64,000 nt of DNA from Peptidiphaga gingivicola. Lineage in GTDB: Bacteria > Actinomycetota > Actinomycetes > Actinomycetales > Actinomycetaceae. The number at the start of each line of letters is the position of its first letter. Position 1 is the stretch's first letter. The stretch spans positions 1,674,001-1,738,000 of the forward strand of contig NZ_LVZK01000001.1 in the NCBI RefSeq assembly GCF_001652275.1. Reading direction: 5' to 3'. The notes under the pieces were generated by a model. That model had not been told where the DNA came from. It did no database searches and worked only from the letters and a program-made list of their open reading frames with translations. The position numbers and the translations under genes are program-made. This document shows, one piece after another, positions 38,911 through 48,533 of this stretch.

Positions 38911-40256
38911 GCGAGTACATTTTCAAGCGGGCGAGGCTGCTGGGCAAGGACGTCGTGGACGTCCACGTGCTCGACGGCATGATCGCCGCGGTGTCGGGCG
39001 ACGAGATTTCCTCGGCGAACGCGACGGTCGTGGACGCTTCGGGCCTCGTGGTTTTGCCCGGGCTCGTGGATTCGCACACGCATCTGCGCGAGCCCGGCCT
39101 TGAGGACTCCGAGACCGTCCTGACCGGTTCGCAGGCCGCGGCCGCGGGCGGCTACACCTGCGTCAACGCCATGGCCAACACGACGCCCGTCCAGGATTCG
39201 GCCGGCGTCGTCGAACAGGTCATGCGCCTGGGAGAGATCGCCGGGTACGTGGACGTGCGCCCCGTGGGCGCGGTTTCCTCCGCGCTGGAGGGCAAGCACC
39301 TTGCCGAGCTCGGAGCCATGGCCGCCTCGGACGCCCAGGTCCGCTACTTCTCCGACGACGGAAAATGCGTTTCCGACCCCGTGCTCATGCGCAGGGCGCT
39401 CGAATACGCGAAGGCCTTCGACGGCGTCGTCGCCCAGCACGCCCAGGATCCGCGGCTGACGGAAAGGGCGCAGATGCATGAGGGCGACGTCTCGGCCGAG
39501 CTTGGGCTGGCCGGCTGGCCGGCGGTCGCCGAGGAGTCGATCATCGCCCGCGACGTGCTTCTGGCCAAGCACGTCGGCTCGAAGGTCCACATTCTCCACG
39601 TTTCCACGGCCGGATCGGTCGACCTCGTCCGCTGGGCAAAGGCCCAGGGAATCGCCGTGACGGCCGAGGCCACGCCTCACCACCTGGGCCTCGACCACAC
39701 GGAAGTCCGCTCCTACGATCCGATGTTCAAGGTCAATCCGCCGCTTCGCCCCCGAGAGGACGTCGAGGCCCTGCGCCGCGGCGTCGTCGATGGGACGATC
39801 GACGTGATCGGAACAGACCACGCGCCGCATCCCATCGAGGAGAAAGACTGCGAGTGGGCGGTTGCGGCCAACGGAATGATCGGCCTGGAGACGGCGCTTT
39901 CGGTTGTCCAAGAGTCGCTCGTGGACGTCGGCCTCATCGACTGGGAGGACGTTGCCAGGCTTATGAGCTACGAGCCTGCGCGCATATGCGCCAGCCCGGA
40001 CCAGGGCCGCCCGGTGGCCGCGGGGGAGCCGGCGAACCTCTGCTTCGTCGATCCCGATGCGAGGCGGGAGATTTCGGGGCGCGCCGGCCACTCGAAGTCG
40101 CACAACACCCCGTGGGAGGGCCGCACCCTTCCGGGACGGGTGATGTACACCGTCCACCGGGGCGTGCCGACCGTGTGGGAGGGCGAGCTCCGCTCCCACG
40201 GGGACGTCATGGCCGATCGTGCGAAGCTCGGTCGCGTCGGCAGCCTGACCGTCTGA
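38907..40256 (+). CDS. pyrC: dihydroorotase
   Basis: 449 residues, class I dihydroorotase. Zinc ligands [10 protein letters not shown] (His57, His59), the carboxylated-lysine region and GTDHAPH are visible. It closes carbamoyl-aspartate to dihydroorotate. The last codons and stop lie in a 14-bp tandem duplication. carA, carB and pyrD, often between pyrC and pyrF in relatives, are absent here. Confidence 0.95.
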   Translation: MSEYIFKRARLLGKDVVDVHVLDGMIAAVSGDEISSANATVVDASGLVVLPGLVDSHTHLREPGLEDSETVLTGSQAAAAGGYTCVNAMANTTPVQDSAGVVEQVMRLGEIAGYVDVRPVGAVSSALEGKHLAELGAMAASDAQVRYFSDDGKCVSDPVLMRRALEYAKAFDGVVAQHAQDPRLTERAQMHEGDVSAELGLAGWPAVAEESIIARDVLLAKHVGSKVHILHVSTAGSVDLVRWAKAQGIAVTAEATPHHLGLDHTEVRSYDPMFKVNPPLRPREDVEALRRGVVDGTIDVIGTDHAPHPIEEKDCEWAVAANGMIGLETALSVVQESLVDVGLIDWEDVARLMSYEPARICASPDQGRPVAAGEPANLCFVDPDARREISGRAGHSKSHNTPWEGRTLPGRVMYTVHRGVPTVWEGELRSHGDVMADRAKLGRVGSLTV

Positions 40257-40271
40257 ACCTGACCGTCTGAA
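40244..40271 (+). repeat. 14-bp tandem duplication covering the pyrC stop codon
   Basis: CCTGACCGTCTGAA occurs at 40244-40257 and again at 40258-40271. The first copy contains the pyrC stop. Confidence 0.85.
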
Positions 40272-40295
40272 AACGCTGCAAGTCTGAGGCGCTCA

Positions 40296-40331
40296 ACGTG
40301 CGGATGCGGTTGCCCGATCGCATCCGCACGT
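40296..40331 (+). terminator. 13-bp perfect stem between pyrC and pyrF
   Basis: ACGTGCGGATGCG (40296-40308) and CGCATCCGCACGT (40319-40331) are perfectly complementary with a 10-base loop. No T-tract. It may terminate or attenuate the pyrRBC message, or regulate pyrF, whose Shine-Dalgarno follows 35 bases later. Confidence 0.5.
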
Positions 40332-40375
40332 CTCATGGAGATATGTCTCACAGAGTTACATTCCGTGGAGGAAAA

Positions 40376-41215
40376 ATGACGACGTTCGGTCAGCGCCTGC
40401 GCCAATCCATGGCGGCCCGCGGGCCGGTGTGCGCGGGGATCGATCCGCACGCGGGCCTGCTGCGGCAGTGGGGGCTCGAGGACAGCGCGGCCGGCGTGCG
40501 CGAGTTCTCGCTGCGCACGATCGACGCGCTGTACGACCGCGCCGCGGCATTCAAACCGCAGTCGGCCTTTTACGAGCGGCACGGGGCGGCGGGGGTCGCC
40601 GCGCTGGAGGAGACGCTGCGCGCGTGCCGCGACGCCGAGGTTCCCGTCATCGCGGACGTCAAGCGCGGAGACATCGGCTCGACGATGGACGGATACGCCG
40701 ACGCCTACCTCAGCGGCCCGCTCAAGGCCGACGCATTCACCGTCTCCCCGTATCTCGGCCCCGGATCGCTCGAGGCCACGGCGCGCCGCGCGGCCGACCT
40801 GGGCGGCGGCCTGTTCGTCCTCGCTCTCACGTCCAACCCCGAGGGCGCCCAGATCCAGCACGCGGGCTCGCCCTCCGTCGCTGGCCGGGTGGTCGAGGCG
40901 GTCGCCGCGTGGAACGAGGAGATCGCTCCGGGGTCCTTCGGCCTCGTCGTCGGCGCGACCATCGGGGACGGCGCCCGCCGGCTCGGCATCGACCTTCCGT
41001 CCTTCCCAGGCGTTTTCCTCGCCCCCGGAATAGGGGCGCAGGGCGCGGGCGCCGACGAGCTCCGGCAGGTTTTCGGCTCGGGAATCGCGCGGGTCTTGGC
41101 TTCGGCCTCCCGATCGATCCTGGCCGGCGGCCCCACAGCGGCAGGGCTGCGCGAAGGCTTCGCCCGCACGCTCGCCGCGGTCGAATCCGCCCTTGGACAG
41201 TCAGAATCCAGGTAG
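40376..41215 (+). CDS. pyrF: orotidine 5'-phosphate decarboxylase
   Basis: 279 residues from the ATG at 40376, behind GTGGAGGAAAA. It is of the longer (type 2) actinobacterial form. CAGIDPH at the start, FKPQSAFYERHG and the catalytic DVKRGDIGSTMDGYA (Asp-Lys-x-x-Asp) are present. It makes UMP from OMP. It is followed directly by gmk, whose probable promoter overlaps the pyrF stop. Confidence 0.95.
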   Translation: MTTFGQRLRQSMAARGPVCAGIDPHAGLLRQWGLEDSAAGVREFSLRTIDALYDRAAAFKPQSAFYERHGAAGVAALEETLRACRDAEVPVIADVKRGDIGSTMDGYADAYLSGPLKADAFTVSPYLGPGSLEATARRAADLGGGLFVLALTSNPEGAQIQHAGSPSVAGRVVEAVAAWNEEIAPGSFGLVVGATIGDGARRLGIDLPSFPGVFLAPGIGAQGAGADELRQVFGSGIARVLASASRSILAGGPTAAGLREGFARTLAAVESALGQSESR

Positions 41216-41225
41216 CATGGAGCGC

Positions 41226-41783
41226 ATGGACAACCGCGCTTTCGTCGTCGTCGGACCCTCGGGCGTGGGCAAGGGGACGGTGCTCAAGGAGGCTCTGGCG
41301 CGGGCGCCCGAGTGCTGGCTGTCCGTCTCGGCAACCACGAGGGATCCCAGGCCGGGCGAGCGGGAAGGCGTCGACTACTTCTTCGTCAGCGACGAACGCT
41401 TCGACGAGCTCGTGGAAACGGGGCAGATGCTCGAATGGGCCTTGGTCCACGGAGTCAACCGGTACGGCACCCCGCGCGGGCCCGTGGAAGACGCCGCAGC
41501 GCGCGGCCGCATCCCCGTGCTCGAACTCGACCTCGCGGGGGCGCGCCAAGTGCGGCGGTCAATGCCCGAGGCCGCGCAGATATTCATCGCCCCGCCCGCG
41601 TGGGAGGAGCTCGAGCGCCGGCTGCGGGGCAGAGGAACCGAGAGCCCCGAGGAAATCGCCCGCCGTCTGGAAACGGCCCGCGAAGAAATGGCGGCTATGG
41701 AAGAATTCGATGTCGTCGTCGTCAACGATTCCGTGTCGCGTGCCACGGAAGAGCTACTGCGCATTTTCGGAATCACACGATAA
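41226..41783 (+). CDS. gmk: guanylate kinase
   Basis: 185 residues from the ATG at 41226 (MDNRAFVVVGPSGVGKGT); an ATG at 41217 is also in frame. P-loop GPSGVGKGT, then SATTRDPRPGEREGVDYFF, the GMP-binding signature. It phosphorylates GMP. TAGCAT (41213-41218) lies seven bases before the chosen ATG and there is no Shine-Dalgarno, so a leaderless mRNA starting inside the end of pyrF is possible. Confidence 0.94.
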   Translation: MDNRAFVVVGPSGVGKGTVLKEALARAPECWLSVSATTRDPRPGEREGVDYFFVSDERFDELVETGQMLEWALVHGVNRYGTPRGPVEDAAARGRIPVLELDLAGARQVRRSMPEAAQIFIAPPAWEELERRLRGRGTESPEEIARRLETAREEMAAMEEFDVVVVNDSVSRATEELLRIFGITR

Positions 41784-41817
41784 AATAAGCCTCTGGACGT
41801 CTAGTTAAGAGGGAAGA

Positions 41818-42087
41818 ATGTTCGGAACAGTTCCTGAGCCCGAGGGCATCACCAATCCGCCGATCGACGACCTGCTCGAGAAGGTGGATTCGAAGTACGC
41901 CCTGTCGGTTTACGCCGCCCAGCGCGCCCGCCAGATCAACTCGTACCGTCAGGAGATGACGCGGGGCGACGGCAACATCACCACCTTCGGCCCTCTGGTC
42001 GAGGCGAGTCCGGAGGACAAGCCCCTGTCCATAGCCCTGGAGGAAATCCGGGAGGACAAGGTCGAGTGGACCACGGAGAAAGACTGA
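41818..42087 (+). CDS. rpoZ: RNA polymerase omega subunit
   Basis: 89 residues. The omega signature [24 protein letters not shown] is at about 18-41. It binds the beta' subunit and helps RNA polymerase assembly. ATG follows AGAGGGAAGA. The gmk-rpoZ-coaBC-metK-priA order is typical. Its 3' end overlaps the frame of coaBC. Confidence 0.95.
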   Translation: MFGTVPEPEGITNPPIDDLLEKVDSKYALSVYAAQRARQINSYRQEMTRGDGNITTFGPLVEASPEDKPLSIALEEIREDKVEWTTEKD

Positions 42088-43328
42088 CCGCTCGAAGGGC
42101 CTTCCGAAAGGAGGGCCTTCTTTCTATCGTCGTCGGCGTCTCCGGCGGCATCGCGGCGTACAAGGCGTGCGCCGCCGTTCGTCTGTTCAAGGAGGCGGGG
42201 CACCGCGTCACCGTCGTAGCCACCCGCGCCGCCCTTGACCTTGTCGGCGCCGTCACGTGGGAGGCGCTGTCCGGGCGCAGGGTCTACACCGACGTCTGCG
42301 AGGACGCGGCCGACGTCGCTCACGTGAGGCTGGCCCGAGAGGCCGATGCGATCGTGGTCGTTCCGGCCACGGCCAACACTCTCGCGAAGATTCGCGCGGG
42401 AATCGCCGACAACATGCTGACGAGCGTCGTGTCGGCCGCGACGTGCCCGGTCTTCGTCGCTCCGGCGATGCACACGGAGATGTGGTTCAACCCCGCCACG
42501 CAGGAAAACGTCGCCGTTTTGCGCGAGCGCGGCGTGCGCTTCATCGGCCCGGCCTCCGGGCGCCTGACGGGCGCGGACTCGGGCGTCGGGCGCCTGAGCG
42601 AGCCGGGCGACGTCGTCGCCGCCGTGCTTTCGGCCATGCGTGAATCGGGCGGGCCGCGCGATCTGCTGGGGCTGACTTTCGCCGTGAGCGCGGGCGGCAC
42701 GCGCGAGCCCATCGATCCGGTCCGCTACCTCGGCAACCGCTCCACCGGGCGTTTCGGAACCGCGATCACGCGTCTCGCAGCCGAACGCGGCGCGAAGGCG
42801 ATTCTCGTCGAGTCCAACGTCGCATCCGACGTCCTCCGCGAGGCGGGCGACGCGGAGATCCGCCACGCCCCGAGCGCCCTCGAGCTGCGCGACGCCATGC
42901 AGGCCGCCTCGCTCGAGGCCGACGTGCTCGTCATGGCCGCGGCCGTGGCCGATTTCCGCCCCGCGAAGGTCAGCCCCACCAAGCAGAAGAAGACGGGGGA
43001 GTCTTTCCTCCCGATTGAGCTTGTCGAGAACCCGGACGTCCTCGCAGGCCTGGCGGCCGCGCGCAGACCGGGCCAGACGATCGTCGGGTTCGCCGCCGAA
43101 ACCGGCGACGAGCGCTGCTCAGTCGAGGACTACGGACGCGAGAAGGCGCTGAGAAAAGGCGCCGATCTGACCGTCGTCAACGGCGTGGGGGAGGGCATCG
43201 GCTTCGGCGACGTCGATTCCCGGATCGTCGTGCTCGACTCGAAAGGCGACGTCGTGGCAAGGGCGGAAGGAAGCAAAGAAGAGCTCGCGCGCGTCATCGT
43301 CGACGCCGTCGTGCGGCTGCGATCCTAA
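42066..43328 (+). CDS. coaBC: bifunctional phosphopantothenoylcysteine decarboxylase/phosphopantothenate--cysteine ligase
   Basis: About 400-420 residues, two steps of CoA synthesis. The FMN-dependent CoaC domain starts [14 protein letters not shown] and contains PAMHTEMW; the CoaB domain has [22 protein letters not shown] and AAAVADFRP. The start is unclear: the only ATG/GTG/TTG in frame before the fold is the GTG at 42066, inside rpoZ, which would add about 20 odd residues. A Shine-Dalgarno-like AAAGGAGG (42107-42114) points to a start near 42126, where the codon is ATC. Confidence 0.9.
   Translation: MDHGERLTARRAFRKEGLLSIVVGVSGGIAAYKACAAVRLFKEAGHRVTVVATRAALDLVGAVTWEALSGRRVYTDVCEDAADVAHVRLAREADAIVVVPATANTLAKIRAGIADNMLTSVVSAATCPVFVAPAMHTEMWFNPATQENVAVLRERGVRFIGPASGRLTGADSGVGRLSEPGDVVAAVLSAMRESGGPRDLLGLTFAVSAGGTREPIDPVRYLGNRSTGRFGTAITRLAAERGAKAILVESNVASDVLREAGDAEIRHAPSALELRDAMQAASLEADVLVMAAAVADFRPAKVSPTKQKKTGESFLPIELVENPDVLAGLAAARRPGQTIVGFAAETGDERCSVEDYGREKALRKGADLTVVNGVGEGIGFGDVDSRIVVLDSKGDVVARAEGSKEELARVIVDAVVRLRS
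42096..42119 (+). terminator. GAAA-capped hairpin at the rpoZ/coaBC junction
   Basis: AGGGCCTTCC (42096-42105), loop GAAA, GGAGGGCCTT (42110-42119), then CTTTCT: a 10-bp stem with three G-U pairs and a pyrimidine tail. It looks like an intrinsic terminator for rpoZ, yet lies within the coaBC frame and includes the coaBC ribosome-site candidate. Confidence 0.55.
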
Positions 43329-43336
43329 GGAGAAAA

Positions 43337-44524
43337 ATGCATCGCCAACAATTCACATCCGAATCCGTCACCGAGGGGCACCCCGACAAAGTCTGCGATC
43401 GAATATCGGACACCGTCCTCGACGCAATGCTCGAGCAGGATCCCTCTTCCCGCGTGGCGATCGAAACGATGGCGACCACCGGCCTCATACACGTCGCCGG
43501 CGAGGTGACCACGTCCTCCTACGTCGAGATCCCGCGCCTGGTCAGGCAGACGATCCGCGACATCGGCTACACGTCGTCGGACATCGGCTTCGACGGCGCA
43601 TCGTGCGGCGTGACGCTCTCGATCGGCCAGCAGTCCGCCGACATTTCCGAGGGCGTCACAACGTCTCTGGAAATTCGCGAGGGAATGCGCTCCGACGACG
43701 CCTTCGACCGCCAGGGCGCCGGAGACCAGGGGCTCATGTTCGGCTATGCGAGCAACGAGACGAGCGAGCTCATGCCCGCTCCCATCGCCCTTGCCCACCG
43801 CCTGGCCGAGCGTCTCGCGAAGGTCCGAAAGGAGGGCATCGTGCCCGGCCTGCGCCCGGACGGCAAGACCCAGGTGACGATCGGCTACGAAGGCCTGCGG
43901 CCGGTCAGCCTCGAAGCGGTTATCATTTCGACGCAACACGACGAGGGCGTCGAACGGCCTTGGCTGAACGAGGCCATGAAGGAGCACGTCCTCGACCACG
44001 TGCTCCAGGCCGAGGGCCTCGATCTGGACGCCTCCGAGCTTCGCCTGTTCGTCAACCCGTCCGGGAAATTCGTCGTCGGCGGCCCGATGGGCGACGCCGG
44101 GCTGACCGGCCGCAAGATCATCGTCGACACCTACGGCGGAATGGCCCGCCACGGGGGAGGGGCCTTCTCGGGGAAGGACCCCTCGAAGGTCGATCGGTCG
44201 GCCGCCTATGCCGCAAGGTGGGCGGCGAAGAACGTCGTGGCCTCCGGGCTGGCGGAGCGCTGCGAGCTTCAAGTCGCCTACGCGATCGGCCGCGCCCATC
44301 CGGTGTCTGTGCGCGTCGACACCTTCGGCACGGAGACGGCGCCCGTGGAGCGGATCGAGTCGGCGGTGACCAAGGTCTTCGACCTGCGCCCCGCGGCGAT
44401 CATCGAGGAGCTCGAGCTCAAGCGCCCGATATATGCGGCGACGTCGGCCTACGGGCATTTCGGGCGCGAGGGCTTCGCCTGGGAGCGGACGAATCGCGTC
44501 GACGAGCTTCTGCGCGCCGTCTGA
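43337..44524 (+). CDS. metK: S-adenosylmethionine synthetase
   Basis: 395 residues. Signature segments [31 protein letters not shown] and [19 protein letters not shown] are intact. It makes SAM from methionine and ATP. ATG follows TAAGGAGAAAA, eight bases after coaBC, so co-transcription is likely. Confidence 0.98.
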   Translation: MHRQQFTSESVTEGHPDKVCDRISDTVLDAMLEQDPSSRVAIETMATTGLIHVAGEVTTSSYVEIPRLVRQTIRDIGYTSSDIGFDGASCGVTLSIGQQSADISEGVTTSLEIREGMRSDDAFDRQGAGDQGLMFGYASNETSELMPAPIALAHRLAERLAKVRKEGIVPGLRPDGKTQVTIGYEGLRPVSLEAVIISTQHDEGVERPWLNEAMKEHVLDHVLQAEGLDLDASELRLFVNPSGKFVVGGPMGDAGLTGRKIIVDTYGGMARHGGGAFSGKDPSKVDRSAAYAARWAAKNVVASGLAERCELQVAYAIGRAHPVSVRVDTFGTETAPVERIESAVTKVFDLRPAAIIEELELKRPIYAATSAYGHFGREGFAWERTNRVDELLRAV

Positions 44525-44662
44525 ATCCGGCGCACAGCGGACTCGTGAGCTCAGCCAGGCCGCCGTCGAAGCCACACGCTTCCGGGCTTCGCATCGACGT
44601 CCGTTTGACCCGCATTTGAAGCTCGCCGCTCGCCTCCCCCGAAAACTGTCGGAGGCTCTTGG

Positions 44663-44668
44663 TTTAAT
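44663..44668 (+). promoter_or_regulatory. putative -10 box of a leaderless priA transcript
   Basis: TTTAAT is followed by six bases and the ATG of priA; there is no Shine-Dalgarno. Confidence 0.45.
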
Positions 44669-44674
44669 GGACCC

Positions 44675-46987
44675 ATGGACATGACGCTTCCGGGGCTGGG
44701 CGAGCTTCCCGCGGCCGAAGAGCAGGCGGGGCTGCTTGATGTCGCGCGCGCCGAACGGGAAGTCGTCGGCGAGGTGCGGTCCCCGGTCGCCCACGTCCAC
44801 GTGCTGTTGCGCCAGCCGCATCTCGACAAGGTCTTCGACTACCTCGTCCCCGCGTCGATGGACTCGTCGGCGGTCGTCGGGGCGCGCGTCGTCGTCGACG
44901 TCGGCGCGCATCGGGCGAGCGGCTTCATCGTCGGCAGGGATTCGACCTCGGAGGCCGCGGGGAGGCTGCGCCCGCTGCGCAGGGTTGTCTCCTCCCTCCC
45001 CGTCCTCACACCCGAAGTGTACGGATTGTGCGTCGATGTGGCCGCCCGGTGCGCGGGATCCGCGGCGGACCTGCTGTCTCTGGCGGTTCCCGAACGCCAC
45101 GCGCGCGCGGAAAAGGCCCATCTAGCCGCCCACGGCGGCGCCGTCGCGGCCGATCGGCTCGCCGTCGAGTCCTACGAGACCGCCGCCGGCAGCCCGTGGC
45201 GCGCCTACCTCGGCGGCCCGGCGTTCCTCATGCGCATCGCCGCGGGCCAAGGGCCGAGTGCCGTGTGCTGCGAGCTCCCCGGAAGCGATGCGGTTGCCAT
45301 GCTCGCCGACGCCGTCTCGGCCGCCCGCGCGTCGGGGCGCGGCTGCCTCGTCGTTGCCCCCACGAGGCGCGAGGCCTCCCGCATCGCCGAGGGGGTCGCC
45401 GCCGCCACGGGCGAGAGCGTCGCCCTCGTCGTCGCCGACGAGCCGCATGAGAGCCGGTATGCGGCATTCCTTCGGATCCTCACCGGAATCGACCGCGTCG
45501 TCGTGGGAACCCGCTCGGCCGTGTGGGCGCCCGTGAGCGACTTGGGCCTGGTCGCGGTGCTCGACGACGCCTCGCCGAACCTGCGCGAACAGCACGCCCC
45601 CTACGTGAGGGCAGGCGAGGCTCTCGCGATGCGCGCGGTCCGGGAAGGCGCGGCATTCCTTTCCCTGTCGGGGTGCGTTTCGCTTTCGTCCCAGGCGATG
45701 ATCGAGCGGGGCGAGGCCGCCCTCGTTCGCGGCGAGCCGTCGGCGCTGCGCGCAAGCCTTCCGCGAGTGAGCGCGGCCGAACAATGGGAGCGCGACGACG
45801 CCTCATGGTCGCGGCTGCCGGAGTCGGCCTTCGCGCTCGTCAGGCACGCCCTCGACGAGGGACCGGTTCTCGTCGTCGTCCCCAGAGCCGGGTACATCCC
45901 GATGACCGCGTGCGCCTCATGCCGGGAAATCGCGCGGTGCGAAACGTGCGGGGGCGGTCTCGGCCTCGACTTCGGCGAGGCGGAGCCGCGCTGCCGGAGG
46001 TGCGGACTGTCAGCCGCCCGATGGCGCTGCCCCGAATGCGGGGGAGGCCGCATTCGGGCGGTGCGCCTCGGCTCTCACCGCACCGCCGAAGAAATAGGCA
46101 AGGCCTTTCCCGGAACGGGAATCGTCATGTCCGGTTCGCAGGCCAGCGAGGGCATTGTCGATTCGGTCTCCGGCAAGCCTCGCATCGTCGTCGCCACGCC
46201 CGGATCCGAGCCTGCGGCGCAGGGCGGGTACCGGGCGGCCCTCGTCCTTGATTCGCGGTTCCTCAGGGGAGACGGACCGGGCTCGGAAATCGGCTTCGTC
46301 CGCAAGGCCTGCCGCATCGTCGCGCGCGTCCGTCCGGCGCGCGACGGCGGACACGTCATGTTCGCCGGAGGAATCGACCCCGTTTTCCTCAGGATGCTCA
46401 GCACGTGGGGGCAGCCCGATTTCGCAGCCGGCCTGTACGCGCAAAGGCGAGAGCTCAAGCTTCCGCCCTCGGCCTTCTGGCTCGCCGTAACGGGGGAATC
46501 CCGATCGGTGCGCACCTACCTAGGGGTCCTGCGTTCGTCGCTTTTCGCGGCGGAAGCTCAGGGGGAACGGTCTGCCGAACGCCACGGCGACGCGGCCTCG
46601 GACGCGCAGGCGCGCGACCCGCTGCTGGCCGGCGGCATCGTGCGTTTGGCTTCGGGGTACGAGCTCCTAGGCCCCGTTCCGTCCGCCAGGCCGCGAAACG
46701 ATGCGAGGCGGAACGTCGCTGTGCGAAACGAAGGCTTGCGGGCCGAGGCCGGAAACAACGCCGCTGCCCGAGGCGGCGCGGGGCACAACGGCGTCGGCCA
46801 AAATGCATCCGGACGGAGCGAAACCGGGCACGGCGGCGTCGCAAGAAAGGACGAGGTCACGGTCTACGTCCGGTGCGCACACGCTCTGGGGTCCTCTCTC
46901 GCCGCGCACGCGAGGGCCGCACACCGCGAATACACTGCCAAGCAGTTTGGCCCGTCCCTGCGTTTGGAGGTCGATCCTGATGTCTAG
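44675..46987 (+). CDS. priA: primosomal protein N' (PriA-like, helicase motifs degenerate)
   Basis: 770 residues. The N-terminal DNA-binding domain (VHVLLRQPHLDKVFDYLVP) and the eight-cysteine zinc region (CASCREIARCETCGG ... CRRCG ... CPECGGG) are intact. Walker A (GKT) and DExH motifs are missing, as is usual for actinobacterial PriA, so it is probably a loader or scaffold in replication restart, not a helicase. A repetitive Asn/Arg/Gly/Ala-rich insert at about 670-725 interrupts the C-terminal domain. No Shine-Dalgarno; an ATG two codons in is also possible. Confidence 0.9.
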   Translation: MDMTLPGLGELPAAEEQAGLLDVARAEREVVGEVRSPVAHVHVLLRQPHLDKVFDYLVPASMDSSAVVGARVVVDVGAHRASGFIVGRDSTSEAAGRLRPLRRVVSSLPVLTPEVYGLCVDVAARCAGSAADLLSLAVPERHARAEKAHLAAHGGAVAADRLAVESYETAAGSPWRAYLGGPAFLMRIAAGQGPSAVCCELPGSDAVAMLADAVSAARASGRGCLVVAPTRREASRIAEGVAAATGESVALVVADEPHESRYAAFLRILTGIDRVVVGTRSAVWAPVSDLGLVAVLDDASPNLREQHAPYVRAGEALAMRAVREGAAFLSLSGCVSLSSQAMIERGEAALVRGEPSALRASLPRVSAAEQWERDDASWSRLPESAFALVRHALDEGPVLVVVPRAGYIPMTACASCREIARCETCGGGLGLDFGEAEPRCRRCGLSAARWRCPECGGGRIRAVRLGSHRTAEEIGKAFPGTGIVMSGSQASEGIVDSVSGKPRIVVATPGSEPAAQGGYRAALVLDSRFLRGDGPGSEIGFVRKACRIVARVRPARDGGHVMFAGGIDPVFLRMLSTWGQPDFAAGLYAQRRELKLPPSAFWLAVTGESRSVRTYLGVLRSSLFAAEAQGERSAERHGDAASDAQARDPLLAGGIVRLASGYELLGPVPSARPRNDARRNVAVRNEGLRAEAGNNAAARGGAGHNGVGQNASGRSETGHGGVARKDEVTVYVRCAHALGSSLAAHARAAHREYTAKQFGPSLRLEVDPDV

Positions 46988-47052
46988 CGTGTCTGGATGC
47001 GGTGCAATACTAGATTGCGATGGCAGGGATTGAGCTCCGAAACACTAATATA

Positions 47053-47058
47053 TCTTAT
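47053..47058 (+). promoter_or_regulatory. possible promoter in the priA-47161 gap
   Basis: TTGAGC (47030-47035), 17-base spacer, TCTTAT (47053-47058) in a short AT-rich stretch between priA and the small membrane protein gene. Weak match. Confidence 0.3.
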
Positions 47059-47160
47059 GATGATTCACGATATCGAGCGGTATTCCAGCAGGATCGCTCG
47101 TGTCCAGGTGCGCACATGGCGACGGAGTCCAAGGTCAACGACAATTCAAGGCGGTAGCCC

Positions 47161-47496
47161 ATGCCTGCAAATAACACCTTGCCCCGCCTCGATATGGCGG
47201 CCGGGTCCGTCGCGACTGCCCTCGCCTCCGCCGGGGCCGTCTACGGCCTGTGGGCTGCCTTCTTTTACGACGGCGGCACGGCCGGCCTCGCCCCTTTTGC
47301 AATCGCGGCGTGCGTCGGCGTGGCATGCGCGGCGTTCGGGCTGCACCGCCGGTCGCCCCTCGTCACGGGCTTCGGCCTGCTTCTTGCGGCCCTCGCGCCC
47401 GTCGGTTTCGCGTGGATTTCCTCCGTCGCCTCCCTCTTCGTGGGCGCCGCGCTGCTCTTTCGCGAGATTCTTAAGCGCCGCAGGCGAAAACGATGA
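47161..47496 (+). CDS. small uncharacterised membrane protein
   Basis: 111 residues with three to four hydrophobic helices (about 16-36, 44-60, 68-84, 86-103) and a basic C-terminus (KRRRRKR). No family is recognised. Ribosome site is weak (GGCGGTAGCCC). It lies between priA and fmt in an otherwise conserved block, where relatives often have unrelated small genes. Confidence 0.55.
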   Translation: MPANNTLPRLDMAAGSVATALASAGAVYGLWAAFFYDGGTAGLAPFAIAACVGVACAAFGLHRRSPLVTGFGLLLAALAPVGFAWISSVASLFVGAALLFREILKRRRRKR

Positions 47497-47597
47497 GGCT
47501 CGAAGCTCGAGAGCGACGAGGCAAGCGCGGCGCTTGAGAATGACGAGGCAGACGCAAAGTCGAAGCCGTCGTCCCTCGCGTCGCCTACACTGAACGG

Positions 47598-48530
47598 GTG
47601 AGAATTCTCTTCGCCGGAACGCCGCGGGCCTCTGTGCCGTCGCTGCAACGCCTCCTTGACGCCGGACACGACGTCCTGGCCGTCCTCACTCGCGCCCCCG
47701 CCCCGGCGGGGCGGCGCCATAAACTCGCCCGGTCGGCCGTGCACGAAGAGGCCGACGACAGAGGAATCCCGGTTTACACGCCGACGAGCCTCAAGAAGGA
47801 CGAAGACGTCCGGCGCGCGATCGAGGAGCTCGCGCCCGAAGCGGTGGCGGTTGTCGCCTACGGCCTCCTCATTCCTCCTTCGCTTCTGGAGATTCCGCGC
47901 TTCGGCTGGATCAATCTGCATTTCTCGCTCCTTCCACAGTGGCGAGGAGCCGCGCCCGTCCAGTACGCGATTGCGGCCGGCCAGGAAACGACCGGGGCCT
48001 CGACCTTCAAACTCGAGGCGGGCCTGGACACGGGGCCGATTTTCGGCTCGGTCGTCGAAAAAGTGGGGGAGCGCGAAACGGCGGGCGAACTCCTCGAGCG
48101 CCTCTCGCATTCGGGGGCCGGTCTTCTGGTCGAAACCTTCGAGCGGCTCGGCCGGGGCGCCGAGCCCGTCCCGCAAAGCGGAGAGCCCTCCTATGCGCCG
48201 AGCATCTCGACGGCGGACGCCCGCGTGGACTGGAACCTCGACGCCCTGACGATCGATCGGCGCAGCCGCGCGCATACGCCGGCCCCCGGGCCGTGGACGA
48301 CGCTCGAGGGAACGCGGATCAAGCTCGGGCCGCTGGCGGCGCGCCCCGACGTCGTCGATCTGCAACCGGGGCAAATCAGATCCGGCAAGCCGCCGCTGGT
48401 GGGGACCGGGGCAGGCGCCGTCGAATTAAGAGCCGTGGCTCCGGCGGGAAAGAAACCGATGGATGCGAGCGCGTGGCTTCGAGGCGCGCGTCTGGCCCCG
48501 GAGACGCGATTCGACGCGGAAAGCGAGTGA
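47598..48530 (+). CDS. fmt: methionyl-tRNA formyltransferase
   Basis: 310 residues. Formyl-tetrahydrofolate binding and catalytic segment INLHFSLLPQWRGAAPVQYAI (Asn, His, SLLP) is intact; the C-terminal OB-fold for tRNA is present. It formylates initiator Met-tRNA. The GTG start is six bases after TACACT (47586-47591) with no Shine-Dalgarno, so the message may be leaderless. rsmB follows three bases after the stop. Confidence 0.96.
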   Translation: MRILFAGTPRASVPSLQRLLDAGHDVLAVLTRAPAPAGRRHKLARSAVHEEADDRGIPVYTPTSLKKDEDVRRAIEELAPEAVAVVAYGLLIPPSLLEIPRFGWINLHFSLLPQWRGAAPVQYAIAAGQETTGASTFKLEAGLDTGPIFGSVVEKVGERETAGELLERLSHSGAGLLVETFERLGRGAEPVPQSGEPSYAPSISTADARVDWNLDALTIDRRSRAHTPAPGPWTTLEGTRIKLGPLAARPDVVDLQPGQIRSGKPPLVGTGAGAVELRAVAPAGKKPMDASAWLRGARLAPETRFDAESE

Positions 48531-48533
48531 CGA

